From the NCBI RefSeq assembly GCF_026151205.1, contig NC_087076.1, forward strand, positions 10,640,902 to 10,704,901: 64,000 bases of DNA, in the 5' to 3' direction. Below the pieces are notes generated by a model, which was given only the letters and a program-made list of their open reading frames with translations, made no database searches and was not told the origin of the DNA. This stretch comes from Bolinopsis microptera (taxonomy: Eukaryota > Ctenophora > Tentaculata > Lobata > Bolinopsidae). The position numbers were made by a program, and so were the translations under genes. This document shows positions 32,970-46,320 of the stretch, one piece after another (the first letter of the stretch is position 1; each line of letters starts with the position of its first letter).

Positions 32970-35900
32970 TCAGCCTTCTTCTTTTGGTGGAGTCACCCAA
33001 CCTGGAATAACAGCCACCATATTACTAAAGGTAACTTTTTGTTGGAGAGGCGAATCCTTAAAAAATGAATTCAAAAATACTTTAACTGTACAATTTAACA
33101 TAGACTTAAATCTAACATTGATTAGAAAAGTAAATACAATGGATGAATTACCTTGTGCCTCGTGACTCTCCACAAGTGCATTGAAGGAACAAAGTGCTCG
33201 CTCGAAGGTATAGGGCGTACCCTTGTGATTGAATGTGATCCTAGCTTTGCCCTTTACCAGGGTAGCAGATATCTGGGTAATCAGGGACTCTAAAGAGTAA
33301 GCACTACTCCACCCCTGTCGGGTTAATAATTCCATACATATTGCTCCACCCCTCATTACATACCCACCTGCAGGAGCAGTTGTTAAGAGCTACAAAGAAA
33401 ATAACTCACAACATGGGCTCCACAAATAAGTGGGAGATATAGTATTCTCATTAGAATATTGAGGGAGTCGATATGGACACGTTCATTTGAGTTTGAGGAT
33501 ATTGGTAAATATAAGTGACCCTATTAGAAGGCACAGTGTAGTTGACTTTGTCACACTATGAAATTACTTAAACCCTTGATGGTTACGATAATCGTCTCAT
33601 CCTCTAGGCTAACTTTGTCACATAACAATATCTTAATCAGGTGATAAGATATCGCTTAAATACGGCCGGCACGGAAATGGTTACATTGTCACACTATAAA
33701 CATGTGACGGAGTAAATATGGACCCCTTGCTGCCGTATTTGACCAAATTTTTTAGTGTCCAGTTGATTGGATGGGTACATATGACCATTACCTACATATT
33801 TGACGACTTTTTTCGTTAGATGGTGCATTCAGGTTTACTCTGTCACACATTAAAGAAAATATGTGATGAATGTTTAGGGCACCCTGATAAGCAATGCTGA
33901 GTAGTGTAAGTTTATTTGATAGCCCGGAAGTGCTGGGAATTGTTATTATATCATATAGTCGTAAGGAATTAAAACAAAGAAGGCACAACCAAGTTTACTT
34001 TGTCACATAATCTTGATGATATCTGAACATGTGTGAAATTGAACAAATAATGATATACCAGCTTAAACCCCTTATATTACGTACTATGGATCAAACAACA
34101 CTGATAGTACCATGCACCAGTCACATAAATCATTATCAGGTGGTAATATGTTAACAGTGTCACAATTAAACTACCGCTACATGGTCAAAAATAGGGTAAT
34201 TTCGTCACAAAAAATTATTATAACTCTGTTAGCTCCTTGCTGGCAAAATAACTAGTTTATCGAAATTTTGTTGATGATAAAGTTACATAGTATTCTAATA
34301 GAGGTATAGTTCTTCAAAATAGGGGCAAGACATGTTTACTTTGTCACATCAGTTATTATAAGAGTTAGGTAATTGTCATCAGATTAAAAGATATTTTTCG
34401 TAGTTTGGATCGATTAATACTTTAATAAACCTGTAATAAAGCATCCTATGCCAATTTTAACACACTATCTTGATACTGTTGGGGCAGGGATAGTTAATTT
34501 TGTCACATTTTTAATGTCTTTGACAAATTCATCTAAATTTTTAAAATTGAGCTCTTATGTTCTGGACAATATTCTTCCAATCGTTTCTGAAAGAATGTTG
34601 AATTCTAATAGAGTTATAGATCTTCAAAATAGGGGCAAGACATGTTTACTTTGTCACATCAGTTATTATAAGAGTTAGGTAATCATCATCACATTAACAT
34701 ATATTTTTTTGTAGTTTGGATTGATTTATATAGGTAATAAAGCAGCCTATGCTAATTTTTACACACTATCTTGAAATTGTTGGGGCATGAAAAGTTAATT
34801 TTGTCACATTTTTAGTGACTTTGACAAATTTAACCTACAATTGTTAAACTTAAGCTCTGATATTCTGGACAATATTCTAATAAAGGTATAGAATATAGAT
34901 CTTCCAAATAGGGGCAAGACATGTTTACTTTGTCACATCAGTTATTATAAGAGTTATTATAAGAGACTATTTCATTCTATAATCATTGTTTTTAATCTAT
35001 TTACGATTTCGTATAATTTTTTGTGACAATGTAAACATCAACTGATCTTAACTTGCATCAACTACATTGTCATCATATAAAATTTTCCCACCTTTCAAAC
35101 CAAAATCAGATATAAATAATTCGCCCAAAATTTAAAATTTCATATATTGTGACAGAATTAACCTCATTTCCCAATAACCAAGTGCCTGTATTAGCTAACT
35201 AGTCAAAACAACATATTTTAGGGCTATGATTGGTAGAGCAACCATCAAATAATGAGTTGAAAGGGTTTTTAGGACACCTCACAGTAGAATAGAGGTATGG
35301 TATCATGAGTGTGACAAAGTTACCCAAATATTGCCTTGTAACCGTTCGATCCGTGCCCATTAACCAATGTTGTATCATAATTGTTAGATTGACCTAATTT
35401 ACTATATTTCAGACCAAGGAATGATAATTAGACAACTGAAGTTAACTAAGTCACACAAAATGTGACATTTGAAACATTATAGTGCCTAACAACAATAGAT
35501 TTTCTTTCTGAGCGGTGCATATGGGAGTATGAGTTACGTGGCTAATGTTCAGAACTTCTGAACGTGCTAAGTTAATAGATGTCAAAATTAAGCCACTATC
35601 GTCAAAAACGATATTATTTTTGTTTACCAATATCCTCAAACTCAAATGAACGTGTCCATATATATTATCACATTATAGATATTGACACTAATGAACTAAG
35701 ATACTGGATACTCACGACTAATGTGCGGAGCGACTACCCTGACGAAGGGGGGTTCGAAAGGGAAGGATGGGCCGAAGCTTATAGCTAGGTGAATGTGTTG
35801 GGGATTGGGATCCAACTTTTTGATATCGTCCATCAGAGGGGAGTCCGGATCAACCCTGGGTTAAATTAAGAGTTGATGTTAAGCGAGCTGACTAACTTAT

Positions 35901-38900
35901 ACTTGTTATAGAAGCAAGAACAACCCTGGTGACCAAGAACTAGAACCGCCCAACCTGATTAACAAAGACACGTGACTCACTTTTGCAGGAACACATCCCA
36001 GCTGTAAAGATTGTCGTTGTTTATTGACACAGTGTAAACTCCCGTCTTGTAGCCTTCAGATTTGTAAATCTCTTTCAGTTCTTTCATAATTCGGTCTGTA
36101 GCTTGTACCGACCCGTACATCATGCCCTGACAACAGTATCTTCAGTTTGTGCGGAGTCGTGAGAATAAATAGATAAATAAAGTCACATTTTATACAGAAA
36201 TTTATTGATAAATATTCATACCAGTTATACTAAAGGAACTATAAAAGATGAAATCAATGAAATTTGGCTGATAAAAATGATAATATTTGATATTTGTATA
36301 TTATGCTATCTGAAAGAGAGTGAGATCTACTTAGTTACAACCGAAGTTAAGATTTAAGACAGCGATTATGTGTTATCCTATTGTGTGCGTGATTTTCAAT
36401 TGTAATTCTACTAAGTTATCATATAATATTTAAATTTCAATCTATGTCTCCGACTTGAGTGTTCATGGATACATTTTGAAACTGGGCATGCACCAACACA
36501 ATGAATACTGTCTAGTAATTGTGCCTTCCAAATTTCAAAACAATCCCATGTAAATGGAGATAGGGTTTAAAGTTGCAAAATTTCATTTTAGTTCATGGCA
36601 GGCTAGTTGAGACGCGCCAAAACTTTGAAATTAGCGAATTGTCTGGCAATATTTCGATATCGTTGCATTAACTTACATGACATGGGTCAGGTATGTACTT
36701 ATTCACTATGTACTTATGTTATTGTACCTACTGTATGAATTAAAATATGAGAGGATTTCAAAAAATCTATAAAACCTGAAGCAAGAGGCCAAATATTAAC
36801 CTAATATGTAAATGAAACGGTTAAACAAGAGACCAGAATAGCCATGTTCATATCATTAATTTATATTATACCGCAGAATGAGAGTAAAATGTGAAGATAC
36901 CTGTTCCTGATCCTTGCGAATAGTCTGCTTTATTCGCTCCAGAGAAGCGAACTGTTCCGGTTTCATTAATTCTATGTCTGCCTTCTCCTCACTGAAATAA
37001 TGAGAATTACAACTTTCAATTAAATATCAACTACTAGTCCCGCTATTCAGTGCAGTGTGCAATCAGCAATGATTAAAAATGGGTGAGGATGGAGTCTGTG
37101 TTTACATTTGTTGTCTTTACCAAGCTCTGATTATGCTCGACGATATGTTATGCTAAACGGTTGCTTGAAAATTATGGTTGGTTCGCTCGGTTTGGTGATT
37201 GCTTGCTGTAAATATGATCACAGAAAAGTTGAGTGCTGAAATTCATTGCTCTCCCACTGTCTCGCCAACCCCCGGTTCAAAGAAATGGTTTTTCAATCCG
37301 CCCACCACAATTTTCATGATCTAGTCTATGGTTTTTATTGATTTCAGGTTTTACCAAGCTCATCATTCATCGAACATATTTCATTGAAAAGAGATGCAGT
37401 ATTGTCGACAAATCAGAAAATGTGATGCACTGGGGATAATATGACGTAATCATGTCAGTGAATTGTATCCGGATTATGAGGATATTTAATTGACTTGTAG
37501 TCATGCTGAGAAACAAAACATGATATCATAAAATGCATGATAGCACTGCGCGGCTCAGTAGTCACGTTTTCCAAATTGACGGCACTCTCCACAGCGGTGA
37601 AGTGATTGTTTGCTAGTGGCTGTTGCGTTGTACACAAATAAACCGGCAAGTATGCTGTCAGAATATCAAATGTAGCGTGTTTCCACCATTTCATTTCATA
37701 TGACAACACTTAGGAACGGTTGAGGAGGTAAATTAAAAGAAACTCACCTGTCCATATTAGTATCAGAAAGAACATCCGCCTCACTCATATCGTCCTGTAA
37801 TGTTTAGCCAAATTAGCACAACTCTCTAGAAATTAACATGATTTGGAACACAGCCAAAAGGAGAGTTCGAGTGTAGATTAAATGTAGTCATAGATTTGAA
37901 GGCAACAACGTTGACCAAGGGACAGGTGAATTCAGTTACTGCTAGGAAATAATAAATCAGCCATGTAACTTACAGATAGAATAGAATCTGCGTCATCGGC
38001 CGAATCCTGAACAATTATAAAGTCACGTGAACAGGCAGCCAATATGAAAACATGAAAACCTATCATGGTACTAAGGTTCGTTTACATGTGCATTAATCAA
38101 AGAGAATTATCGCAAATAAAGAAAACAGGTAACGTTATAGCTGTAGTAGCTAACAAGCTAATGCCGATTTAACTTATTCGTGCCTCCCCTCCCCACCCCC
38201 AGTAACACTACAAACAGTACCATGTCACACTCGAGCGTAGCGCTGCTGGACCCCACCCCGTTACACAGGTCTATGTTAGAAGCGGAGCTCAGCCCAAACG
38301 CAGTACATAGCTCCGTTATCAGGACTTGAGAGGCGGACATTATCTGGGAATAGAAAACAGTGTTAGGAAACAAATGTACTTAATTAGGTTTATCATAATT
38401 CGTACAGCTATGTTATCATTAGGTTGTAGGAAATTATGGGAAAAACAAATGTTGAGACACGGGGTAAATTCAGACCATTGAATCAAGGGCCCCATGATTT
38501 TGAAATTTAAGGACCTAAACTTGATATAATATCAATTTACAATGCACATCTTTTGCTATGTAAAACAGTCTTTATACTCCAGAATATACTTTATACTCCA
38601 GTTGCAACACAATCATGTAGACACATGATCTTTCCCCCAGGTCGCACATCTTTACACTTACAGCAGTTTGACTCAATGACTCATAGTTAGTATTACTATT
38701 TGGCTCAAATTCTGGAAAGCTAGGCGCAAAAAACTTTATCATCTGGCCTTACCAGGGCTTTCAAGATTTTTTCGTTACTTGGAAATGTGAATGTTTTATA
38801 TAATCAAGCAGTACTGAGATGATACCAACTCAGTTTTATTGTGTTTTGTTTCTCCATTCAATTTTTTTTCACACGGCAAAAAAACAGGAGGCAACAATCG

Positions 38901-41900
38901 CGACCGACCAACTTCTAGACAATAGTAATACTAGATGTTATGTAATTTTGATTTTATTTTGCGCCACATGTTATATTGTATGTAAATTTTGAAAAGATTT
39001 TCATTTAAAAAAAATGCAGTCGCTACTCTCTTATCTAGCAACTAGTACTATATCCAGGTATTAGCTAGACGGCTGATGCAACAGTACGTACTGTAGTACG
39101 TGATCTGGTTTTTTTCCTAACTAGATACAGTAAAACCCCGATTTACCGCGGAGTTGCGGTAAATCGGGGTTTTGTTTGTTTACATTATAGATGTTAAGGA
39201 CTATTTGGGGGAAAGGAGATGGCCGCGGTATATTGGGGTTTGCAGTAAATCGGGGTGCGGTAAATCGGGGTTTTACTGTAGTATCTAACGCGTTACCTAA
39301 CGCGTTACCTAATCGTAACAGTGCATATCATATTTCACCAAACCCAGGTTTTCAAGTGCATAAAGTAATCAAACTTTAAAGAAGTGATAACTACTGCCTT
39401 AGTGAATAATAGTTATAGTATACATAGTGTATGTACGAAGTGTCATATCATATCACGTACCCCCAAATAGTGTATTTAATCAGGCAGCCTCATGCCTCAT
39501 TTCATCCTCATCAGATACCGAACATTATATCTATAGGAAAATGTAAACGAGTTATTCACTAAGCTTGAGTATATACTCAGCTGTTTTTGTTCAATCAGAG
39601 CTAACAATTACCATAATTGTGGGTAAACGACGAAGATAAGGTGTTTACTAGAGATTATAAGTCACATCCCATAGTTGATATTCACGGCAATTTAAATCAA
39701 GAAAAGTCACAGAGTTATAATATATTTAAGAGCAAAGTTTGCTTTTTATTTGTACCCTTAAATCGTCATTTTCAGGAGGGAAATTTTACTTTTGAGCAGT
39801 TGGTACAGACCTTACACGGCAGGCTTCATGATTTCAGCAATCAAACCGAGATGTGTTATAATGATGAGCCTACTAATATCAATATAATACTACAATTTAC
39901 TTCCTTGAACCACTAAACCTGCCCACACCTGGCCCCTAGACTGTATACATCCACAAGCTGGGCTATGTTTATACAATACCGGATTACAGCTCTTAAATTG
40001 TCTAATTGTTCAGATTGGATCTTATTCCTAGTTCACCATTAGTCTTTACTCTTGACAACAAGCAATACGTGTTTCATCAATCGTCGAGACTCGAGCGAAG
40101 TGTTTTGGTGATGAAAACCGATAAAACTAGGTCACATTTGTTTATTATAAACCATTTATAAACTGTGTTTATAAATGGTGTACCTCCCCACACGTATCCG
40201 CATATTGTAAATCTAATTTGTATACTCTAAGTATGCTCTTAAAACAGTGCTCATTAGTCATTATAACATATAACGATATAATAATATGTATTTAAAGGTC
40301 TGGGGGCCAGTTGCCTCAATCAATACTTATTGTCAAATTAAGCAAGAACTTTAGACCAGGTACAGATATGCAAATATTCTGTACTGCAGCTGTGGTTAAC
40401 CAGAATTCATATATTTTCATAACTACATGTCAGTTTGTAGATTTCTATTCTTAACTCGTCCAACAACATAATTTGTCCTTCAAATCCTCAAGTCAACGGA
40501 AGAAGCTGCAGTCTTGTCCATTGCATCTATAACATAATAAATATGTATAATACGTATTATAATACGTATAATACGTATAATATGTAAAATATGTAAAATA
40601 TGTAAAATATGTAAAATATGTAAAATAAATATGTTTTGTTTTATGTAAGATTGACAAGTCTTTTGTCTGACTGATTATTATCAACCAGACTGTTCTAGTA
40701 CATAATGTCTGAGCTACTCAGCTGGTAACCTATTGGGAGGAACTTTAAATAATTCTGCTTTGTTTCGAGTCGATGGGGAGAATTGTCTAGGGTTTCGTCA
40801 AAACAGCTCTTTTTCTCCTTAAATTACTTGCATGTGATAATTATGACCGTTATCTATCAGCCAACTTGTTTCGATTTTTAATATAGTCAGTAAATCAGAG
40901 CCTGTATTCAGGCTTATTTCATATCGAATAAGATACTATGGCCTGTTTAAATTTACGCCATTACATAAAACGTCTTTCTTGGGACAATGATTAAAACAAA
41001 TAATGCTACTGCTAACAAGGTAACGATGAGCTACATGACGACGTTCAAAGACACATCTGGATAATTTATCTACTTTTGAGATCTTCCTTTCTTCTGTGAT
41101 CGATGATATTTTGATACAGGTAGCTTGCATCACGAATGACAATTTCAAACTCAATAAATTCATCGTAGCAGTAATCCAGTATGTATCTGTATGTGATTTG
41201 ATACTGAGTGTAACGTATGTGTTTCCAACAATGATCTCATTGATTGCTGATGAACCTAGATGGGTGTTGGGAAATATTTTGGAGAAGATAACGGTACAAC
41301 TATCTTACCCAGTAGGCAGTGCTCTAGTTGCTGACGACCAGTAAGTATTTGTTGTTAAAGTATCCCTTGGAAACCAGCAAATGGTTTGGAAGAGCGGCTC
41401 ATTTGCTTTGTGGAGCTCTTTGTGGCTAGCATCGGCTATTTTCTCATTAACAATGTTCTTCAAATACAGAAATGGTTTATTCTTCAACTACATGTCATAC
41501 GATTTGGACTGTGGCTACAAAACTTTTAACTTCCAGTCCTGACGAAATGAAAATGCATTTTTTGATAAACGGGCAACGGCCCATTTTACGGAGTGTTGAG
41601 TGTAGGAGTGACCACGATCCTCACCCTTAGATTTCAGTAGCTCGCCGAGCTGGGGGATCATACTCTGGCAGGGAATAGTCACTGTGATCCTCACGGCGGA
41701 AGTGTTCTGTATCTCTACAGCAAAAATTATATTATCATTAATTCCCAGGATTGGCTAAAACCACAATTTTAAGAGAGTGGTTATCATAGAATAATATTGA
41801 TCATTGCTAAATAATTCTCCTTTCTTGTAACGATATTGAGGAACAATATTTCTTCGATGTTTGACGCCTTGAACCATGGGACACTATCCTTAAAAACACC

Positions 41901-42631
41901 TAACTCTAGACAAGTTAATACTTAACCAAATTAGAATCAGGCCATATAGATTATTTTATCTATCCAGTGAATAAAATTTGATTTCCGATTAAATTATAAC
42001 ATGAAAGTTGGAAATTTCGCTATTTCATAAGAGACTCACACTTCGTCCTGAACTGTTGATTTTGTCGATAGCATTGTTGATAGTGGTATCATCAGATGCT
42101 GTACACCATAATGGGGCCTGGTCGGGGTATCCTTCCTGCACATTTGTTATAATAGTTTTGCTAAATTTTAACCATTATATAACCATTATAACCATTTTAA
42201 CCATCTTAACCATTGTACAATGTACATCTTCTTTCAATACCTACAATTGCTCTATATTAAGATGTATTTTGACCCCTCCCCTTACTTCACAACCAATAAA
42301 AAAGAAGTAACGTCACAACTTACAAATATGTTGCAGGTGATTGAATGATGTTTTTCAGAATTGTCTAGGAATGTAAATAAGATTTCGTCGACATTCCGGG
42401 ATAGGATCTTTAAACGTGCCTGAAAAAAGAGACAAATATTTTATATTGAGTTTAAATTGTATGGAACATTTTACAAGGTGAGAGGTTAGATATTAATCAC
42501 AATCCAGTTAAATATAAATAGTATATGATATAAACATTAGAAATTCATAAAACAGAAAGTACCTGTTCTCCTGCCTGGCTAAGCTTTTCGTGCAGTTCAT
42601 TTATCTCATTCTTTAAAGATTGCATGACATG
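32970..42631 (-). CDS. UBE2Q: ubiquitin-conjugating enzyme E2 Q (UBE2Q family), 11 exons
   Basis: An E2 that accepts ubiquitin from E1 on a catalytic cysteine and passes it to substrates; UBE2Q proteins add an N-terminal RWD-like region. Exons on the minus strand: 42563-42631, 42324-42419, 42040-42135, 38257-38343, 37974-38006, 37748-37794, 36901-36991, 35981-36126, 35716-35855, 33152-33367, 32970-33001. They sum to 351 codons and every junction phase agrees. N-terminal exons read [18 protein letters not shown] and [10 protein letters not shown], then an acidic linker ([11 protein letters not shown]). The UBC fold contains [35 protein letters not shown], the active-site GGAICMELL (Cys near residue 278), QGWSSAYS, and the family C-terminus [10 protein letters not shown]. 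The 38257 donor is the least certain. Exon 42563 may not hold the true start. Intron 33368-35715 hosts a satellite; intron 38344-42039 hosts a MITE and an antisense GPCR relic. Confidence 0.93.
33540..35000. repeat. degenerate satellite, ~150-158 bp period, in a UBE2Q intron
   Basis: The word ctttgtcacat (or attgtcaca) recurs at about 33549, 33688, 33840, 33999, 34157, 34341, 34499, 34650, 34800 and 34933, mostly 133-160 bp apart. From 34.3 kb two monomer types alternate: ggggcaagacatgtttactt at about 34322, 34631 and 34911, and ttggggca then ttaattttgtcac at 34478 and 34780. This makes a ~300-bp dimeric repeat. To the right, tgtgac words appear in the other orientation up to 35.47 kb. Confidence 0.75.
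39128..39278. mobile_element. pogo/Tigger-like MITE, 151 bp
   Basis: Ends are perfect inverted repeats, cagtaaaaccccgatttacc and its complement, flanked by TA on both sides (39126-39127, 39279-39280). The cagtaaaaccccg start and TA target are typical of pogo-type Tc1/mariner relatives. The left 45 bp also fold back on themselves. It lies in UBE2Q intron 3. Confidence 0.88.
40536..40627. repeat. AT-rich tandem repeats
   Basis: Copies of aatacgtat followed by five copies of aatatgtaaa. They encode the Tyr/Thr/Phe-rich frame seen on the minus strand, which is not a gene. Confidence 0.9.
41051..41757 (+). pseudogene. decayed GPCR related to the gene at 14.05 kb, antisense in a UBE2Q intron
   Basis: Translation aligns segment by segment with the 14.05-kb receptor. 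[16 protein letters not shown] matches its TM1 lead (ERDLHAGWITLFITFS); [15 protein letters not shown] matches IIVAFIQHIAACDLL (TM2); [10 protein letters not shown] matches IWIASLYVPA (TM4); [10 protein letters not shown] covers the loop-2 cysteine; and [18 protein letters not shown] matches LKWQGIITVVLTAIVYSVS (TM6). At least three stop codons (TAA 41341, TGA near 41541, TAG near 41623) and frame changes break it, and TM7 is missing. It lies in UBE2Q intron 38344-42039, on the opposite strand, as the intact gene does in CEP135. Confidence 0.82.
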
Positions 42632-43157
42632 CTGAAATTTTAATAGATTTATAGGTCCTGAAAACCCTTCCAACAATTTCGCAAAGAGAGAAATTGCCCA
42701 CCACATTATGTTAGTACAGGCATTGTAGGGGAGCCAATAACTTCCTCGAATTGCTCATCTAGAATATTTCACACATTCGACACTTGAACATCCTTGTTTC
42801 TGTTGGTACGTTGCTCGGTATAGTAGAGTCTTAGTGAATGCTTTAGTACTGTGTAATGTTAGGATGGATATTGGAGACGAAGTAGAAATTAGTGCCACAT
42901 GGTTTTGAATAGACCCCCGTGTCTCATTGGCAATTTAGATATTATGGTTAGTCACGTGATATCTAAATTCAAATTAATTATTCAAGATATTATGATGATA
43001 TAAAGCTATCTGGTACATTCTTATCCATAACTTCACCAAACAATACTAATTTGACAGTTTAGAGGTCAACTACTTAGGACGTCCGCCAAAATCGCAGATT
43101 ATCAGACTATCCCCTCCCCTGCCCGAAATTCTTCTAATTCTTTTAAATCTGAGGCAT
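42632..43157. other. UBE2Q 5' flank, nothing recognised
   Basis: AT-rich; no promoter motif stands out. The UBE2Q start exon or 5' untranslated exon may lie here. Confidence 0.4.
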
Positions 43158-43300
43158 ATACAGGGTGGGCCAAAAGTCAGTGTGCAAACGTTGGGTCTTA
43201 TACCTCCGCCGTGTTTTATATTTGAGAGCTGTTGCTTTGCAGATGGCATACTGTACTTACTGGTTCGAGGATTCCGTCGTCAAAATTTGAAAATTATATA
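43158..43300 (+). mobile_element. mariner-like relic (uninterrupted copy)
   Basis: Starts TA plus cagggtgggccaaaagtcag and continues through gggtcttatacctccgccgtg, where the copy at 25.66 kb carries an insertion. No transposase frame. A third, more diverged end is at 52936 (tacagggtgggcaaaaagtc). From here to 44.1 kb no gene is visible. Confidence 0.75.
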
Positions 43301-44196
43301 ATTGATGTATCGAAAGGATATTCCCTTTTTTACCACCTCACCATTCTGATTGATTTTGCACATGACTGACATGTTTTAACTGGAGAAGGGGTTCGCACAG
43401 TGGTAGTTTTATAAACCACTTTTAATTTATTGACCTATTATACCTAGTGGTAGTTTTATAGACCACATTTAATTTATTAACTTATTATACTTAATATTTA
43501 TTTTTGGTGACTGTATCACCCAGTTTTAACATTTGATAATTGTACAGTTTATTGCCGACACATTGACTGAATGTTATTTTATATTCTAATTTATATTCTA
43601 GATATTTTATTTATTTTTCAACAGACGACAACTTCCTGTTTTTTTTCTTCTTTATTAGTTACTCGTATCTCTTGTACAGACTGTTTTACAAGGACATTGA
43701 CAGATAATACTACCATTAGGCATTCATTATTGCATCTAAATTATTTCACTTGCATTAGGTTTAGAAATTTATTCTCTGGTTAACAGATTTCAAATGTTCA
43801 ATTAATTTGTAGTATGACAGTAAGGTATATAAGAAGTTATTCAATTTTGCTTGGGCTATTATATTGACTATTGAGGTTTAATGATGATATGGAATTTGAA
43901 TTTCATATAAATTTACACTATGTGGTTGGGGCATTTTGCATAGTAAATATGGTTACTACTCCTATATATCATATTATTTGATTGGTATTCGATTTCTGAT
44001 TATTTCCCTAGGAATATGATTATTATATCTCAATTTGGCTTTAGGTAGGGTGCCCCGCTAAAAGAACTGGATTCTTTCAGGAAGCATCCCGTGCACAGAG
44101 CTTGGTCTACATATATATTAAATTATTAACCATTCATTCTGTATGTGCACAAAAATGTATTTCAATCAATTCCAAAACCACGCCCCGGCCCTCCCA

Positions 44197-44214
44197 CCCC
44201 CCCCCCCCCCCCCC
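44197..44214. repeat. poly-C tract
   Basis: A run of 18 C inside a C-rich stretch. Confidence 0.95.
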
Positions 44215-44302
44215 GGCCCCACCCTCAATTGCCGGAGTTCGTAAGCAGATGGCCCCTTAATTGATTAAGGGTCGTCAAGAATCTAAACGACGTGTTCGCG
44301 CA

Positions 44303-44385
44303 TACTACCATACTACCATACTACCATACTACCAGACTGGTAGTAGGAATACCTTGGAATCTGACAGGAATACCTTGGAATCTGA
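44303..44385. repeat. short tandem duplications
   Basis: Four copies of the octamer catactac, then two copies of aggaataccttggaatctga. A ctaccagactggtag hairpin lies between them. Confidence 0.85.
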
Positions 44386-45059
44386 CGCGCAAGCGCAAGA
44401 ATCTTTCAGGAATCTGCAGGAATCTTGCATTTGCGCTCGATTCGAACGTCTTCTCGGATAAATATAGAATTAAAGTGCAGTGCGCGGCATTACAGTGTGT
44501 AACAACGAGAGCGACTATTTTAAAGTTAATTTAATAATTTTGTTGACAAAAATTAGTCGGCGTGGCTATGGAAATTAATATGGCTAAGAATTAGATTCTT
44601 AGATTCATCACTTTATGTCACTGGGCCGGTTGCTACCCTTAACCACTTCAATCAGCAGCATCCATGGTAAATGATTATGCCAGTGCGTGTTTTCACATGC
44701 TTCTTGGCTTCTGTCTTGGCTTGAGCAAAGAAATGATGTGACTGCCCCATTTGCAAGGATGACTTGGTCCACATAAAAATGTGTCCTAAGATGAGCAAAA
44801 CAAAAGAAATTGTCTCATCAGACGGTGTAATCGAGCGATTGTCTTGGCTTAAAAATCGGGTCGCAAATCGAGTCGCAAATCGAGTCGCAATCGAGTTGCA
44901 ATACAATTACACATGAGCGCTGACCTTTGACCGGCGATAATTTCGGCTAGGAACAAAATTTTTCCATGGGACCAAAAACAACTAGTAGGTATTACTCCCC
45001 TCTATCAAAACCAACTATAAAATAAATTTGGAGAGAAATTTCATAATTTCATAGGTCAA

Positions 45060-45365
45060 ATCAAAGAATATTCATGTTAATTTTTTTTGAATGAAGGTTC
45101 ATTTTCGCATTTATTTGATAGTTTGATTAATCGGATCGAGCCAAATTGTATGGAATTGTGTTCAAATTACATTTGACCTAAAAAATGAGAGTTCTAGCTC
45201 AGATGACGGAGATATGAAGCAAAACGAGGTTATTCATTAGGAGTGATCAAGTGATTGGGTTGACACTATGGGAATCGTGCAGAGAGCCAAATTACAGTAT
45301 CGTAGCATGCAATCACATGATTACCCAATCAATTTTGCTAACGAGATAATCAAATTGCTCATCAT
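45060..45365. repeat. interspersed repeat, second copy at 53180-53600
   Basis: Shared words include gcatttatttgatagttt, cggatcgagc, tatgggaatcgt and ccaatcaattttgct in the same order. The 53-kb copy is longer because an 89-bp MITE (53444-53532) is inserted in it. Confidence 0.75.
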
Positions 45366-45413
45366 CATATTCTCAGATCAAGTTCCAGATTTAATTTTAA
45401 TTAAATTAAATTT

Positions 45414-45441
45414 ATTGCAATAGTTAAAACTATTGCAATAT
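45414..45441. repeat. perfect 13-bp inverted repeat
   Basis: tattgcaatagtt and aactattgcaata, separated by two bases. Confidence 0.9.
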
Positions 45442-45539
45442 TTTACAATGAATTTTCTAGTATGTTCGCAAACACGAATGTAAGCAATTCAGTGTTGATT
45501 GGTGGCCCTTAAAAACAGAATTGGCGGTACATTAGTCAG

Positions 45540-46320
45540 TATGTCATCTACAAAGCAACAAGTCTCAAATATGAAACACGGCGGTGGTGTAAGACCAAAC
45601 ATGTGTGCACTGACCTCAGGAATCTCGATAGGGGATGCCAGGAGGATGACTCCAAGTTCTGCAGGGAGACCCTAATTCTAAAGATTAAGAAGGACGACAT
45701 GATAAGCTGCCATCGCTCTGGCAAAATTGATCCTGACAAGCCAGACCACCATCGCCTGCTCATCATCCAGACACGAGATGAAGAGTCAGACAATTTCTAC
45801 ACTGACCATGGTAAGGACTAGACTGGGAAGAGTCAACTTATTGGATCAACTTAGATCTCTGCAAGGCAGACAGAGATATTCGTATTTTAGCCAGAAAGGA
45901 GAGGAAGAGGCAGGAGGAAGCAAAGAAAAGAGGGACAGAGAAGACGAAGGAATTATAATTATTTCCTCAAGTTTACTTCTAGTTAACTAATTCGTGGTTT
46001 AAGCTCTTATTTTATTTATGATTAAAGGAATGTAAAATAAAACTTATTGTTTCATTGAAAACTTAAAACTTATTGTTTCATTGAGAATTATTAGAATTAT
46101 TAGAATTGAGGAAAGAGTCAACTTATTGGATCGACCAGGACCTCTGCAAGGCAGACAGAGATATTCGTTTTTTAGCCAGAAAGGAGAGGAAGGAAAGGCA
46201 TGAGGAAGCAACGAAAACAGAGACAGAGAAGACAGAGGCAGTAGAGCCAGCCGCAGTGCCCTTAAATATGAATTATACCAATGCTAACGGCCTATTTAAT
46301 AAAATTGATGAACCAAAATA
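45540..46320 (+). pseudogene. LINE fragment: ORF1-like region and start of endonuclease, partly duplicated
   Basis: The frames read LILKIKKDDMISCHRSGKID then NKPDHHRLL-type sequence, resembling the C-terminal half of a LINE ORF1. A linker follows, YWIDQDLCKADRDIRFLARK, and then YTNANGLFNKID, which is how LINE endonuclease domains begin. The linker block occurs twice (about 45828-45950 and 46105-46230), separated by AT-rich repeat Y (45950-46090). Coding is lost at 46320. Probably the 5' part of the lineage whose reverse transcriptase lies at 46.8-49.8 kb in the other orientation. Confidence 0.6.

Noticed and set aside
39617-39916. 99-codon plus-strand frame in a UBE2Q intron
   Set aside because: It has no ATG near its start, no recognisable domain and no supported splice sites. 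Length alone is not enough.
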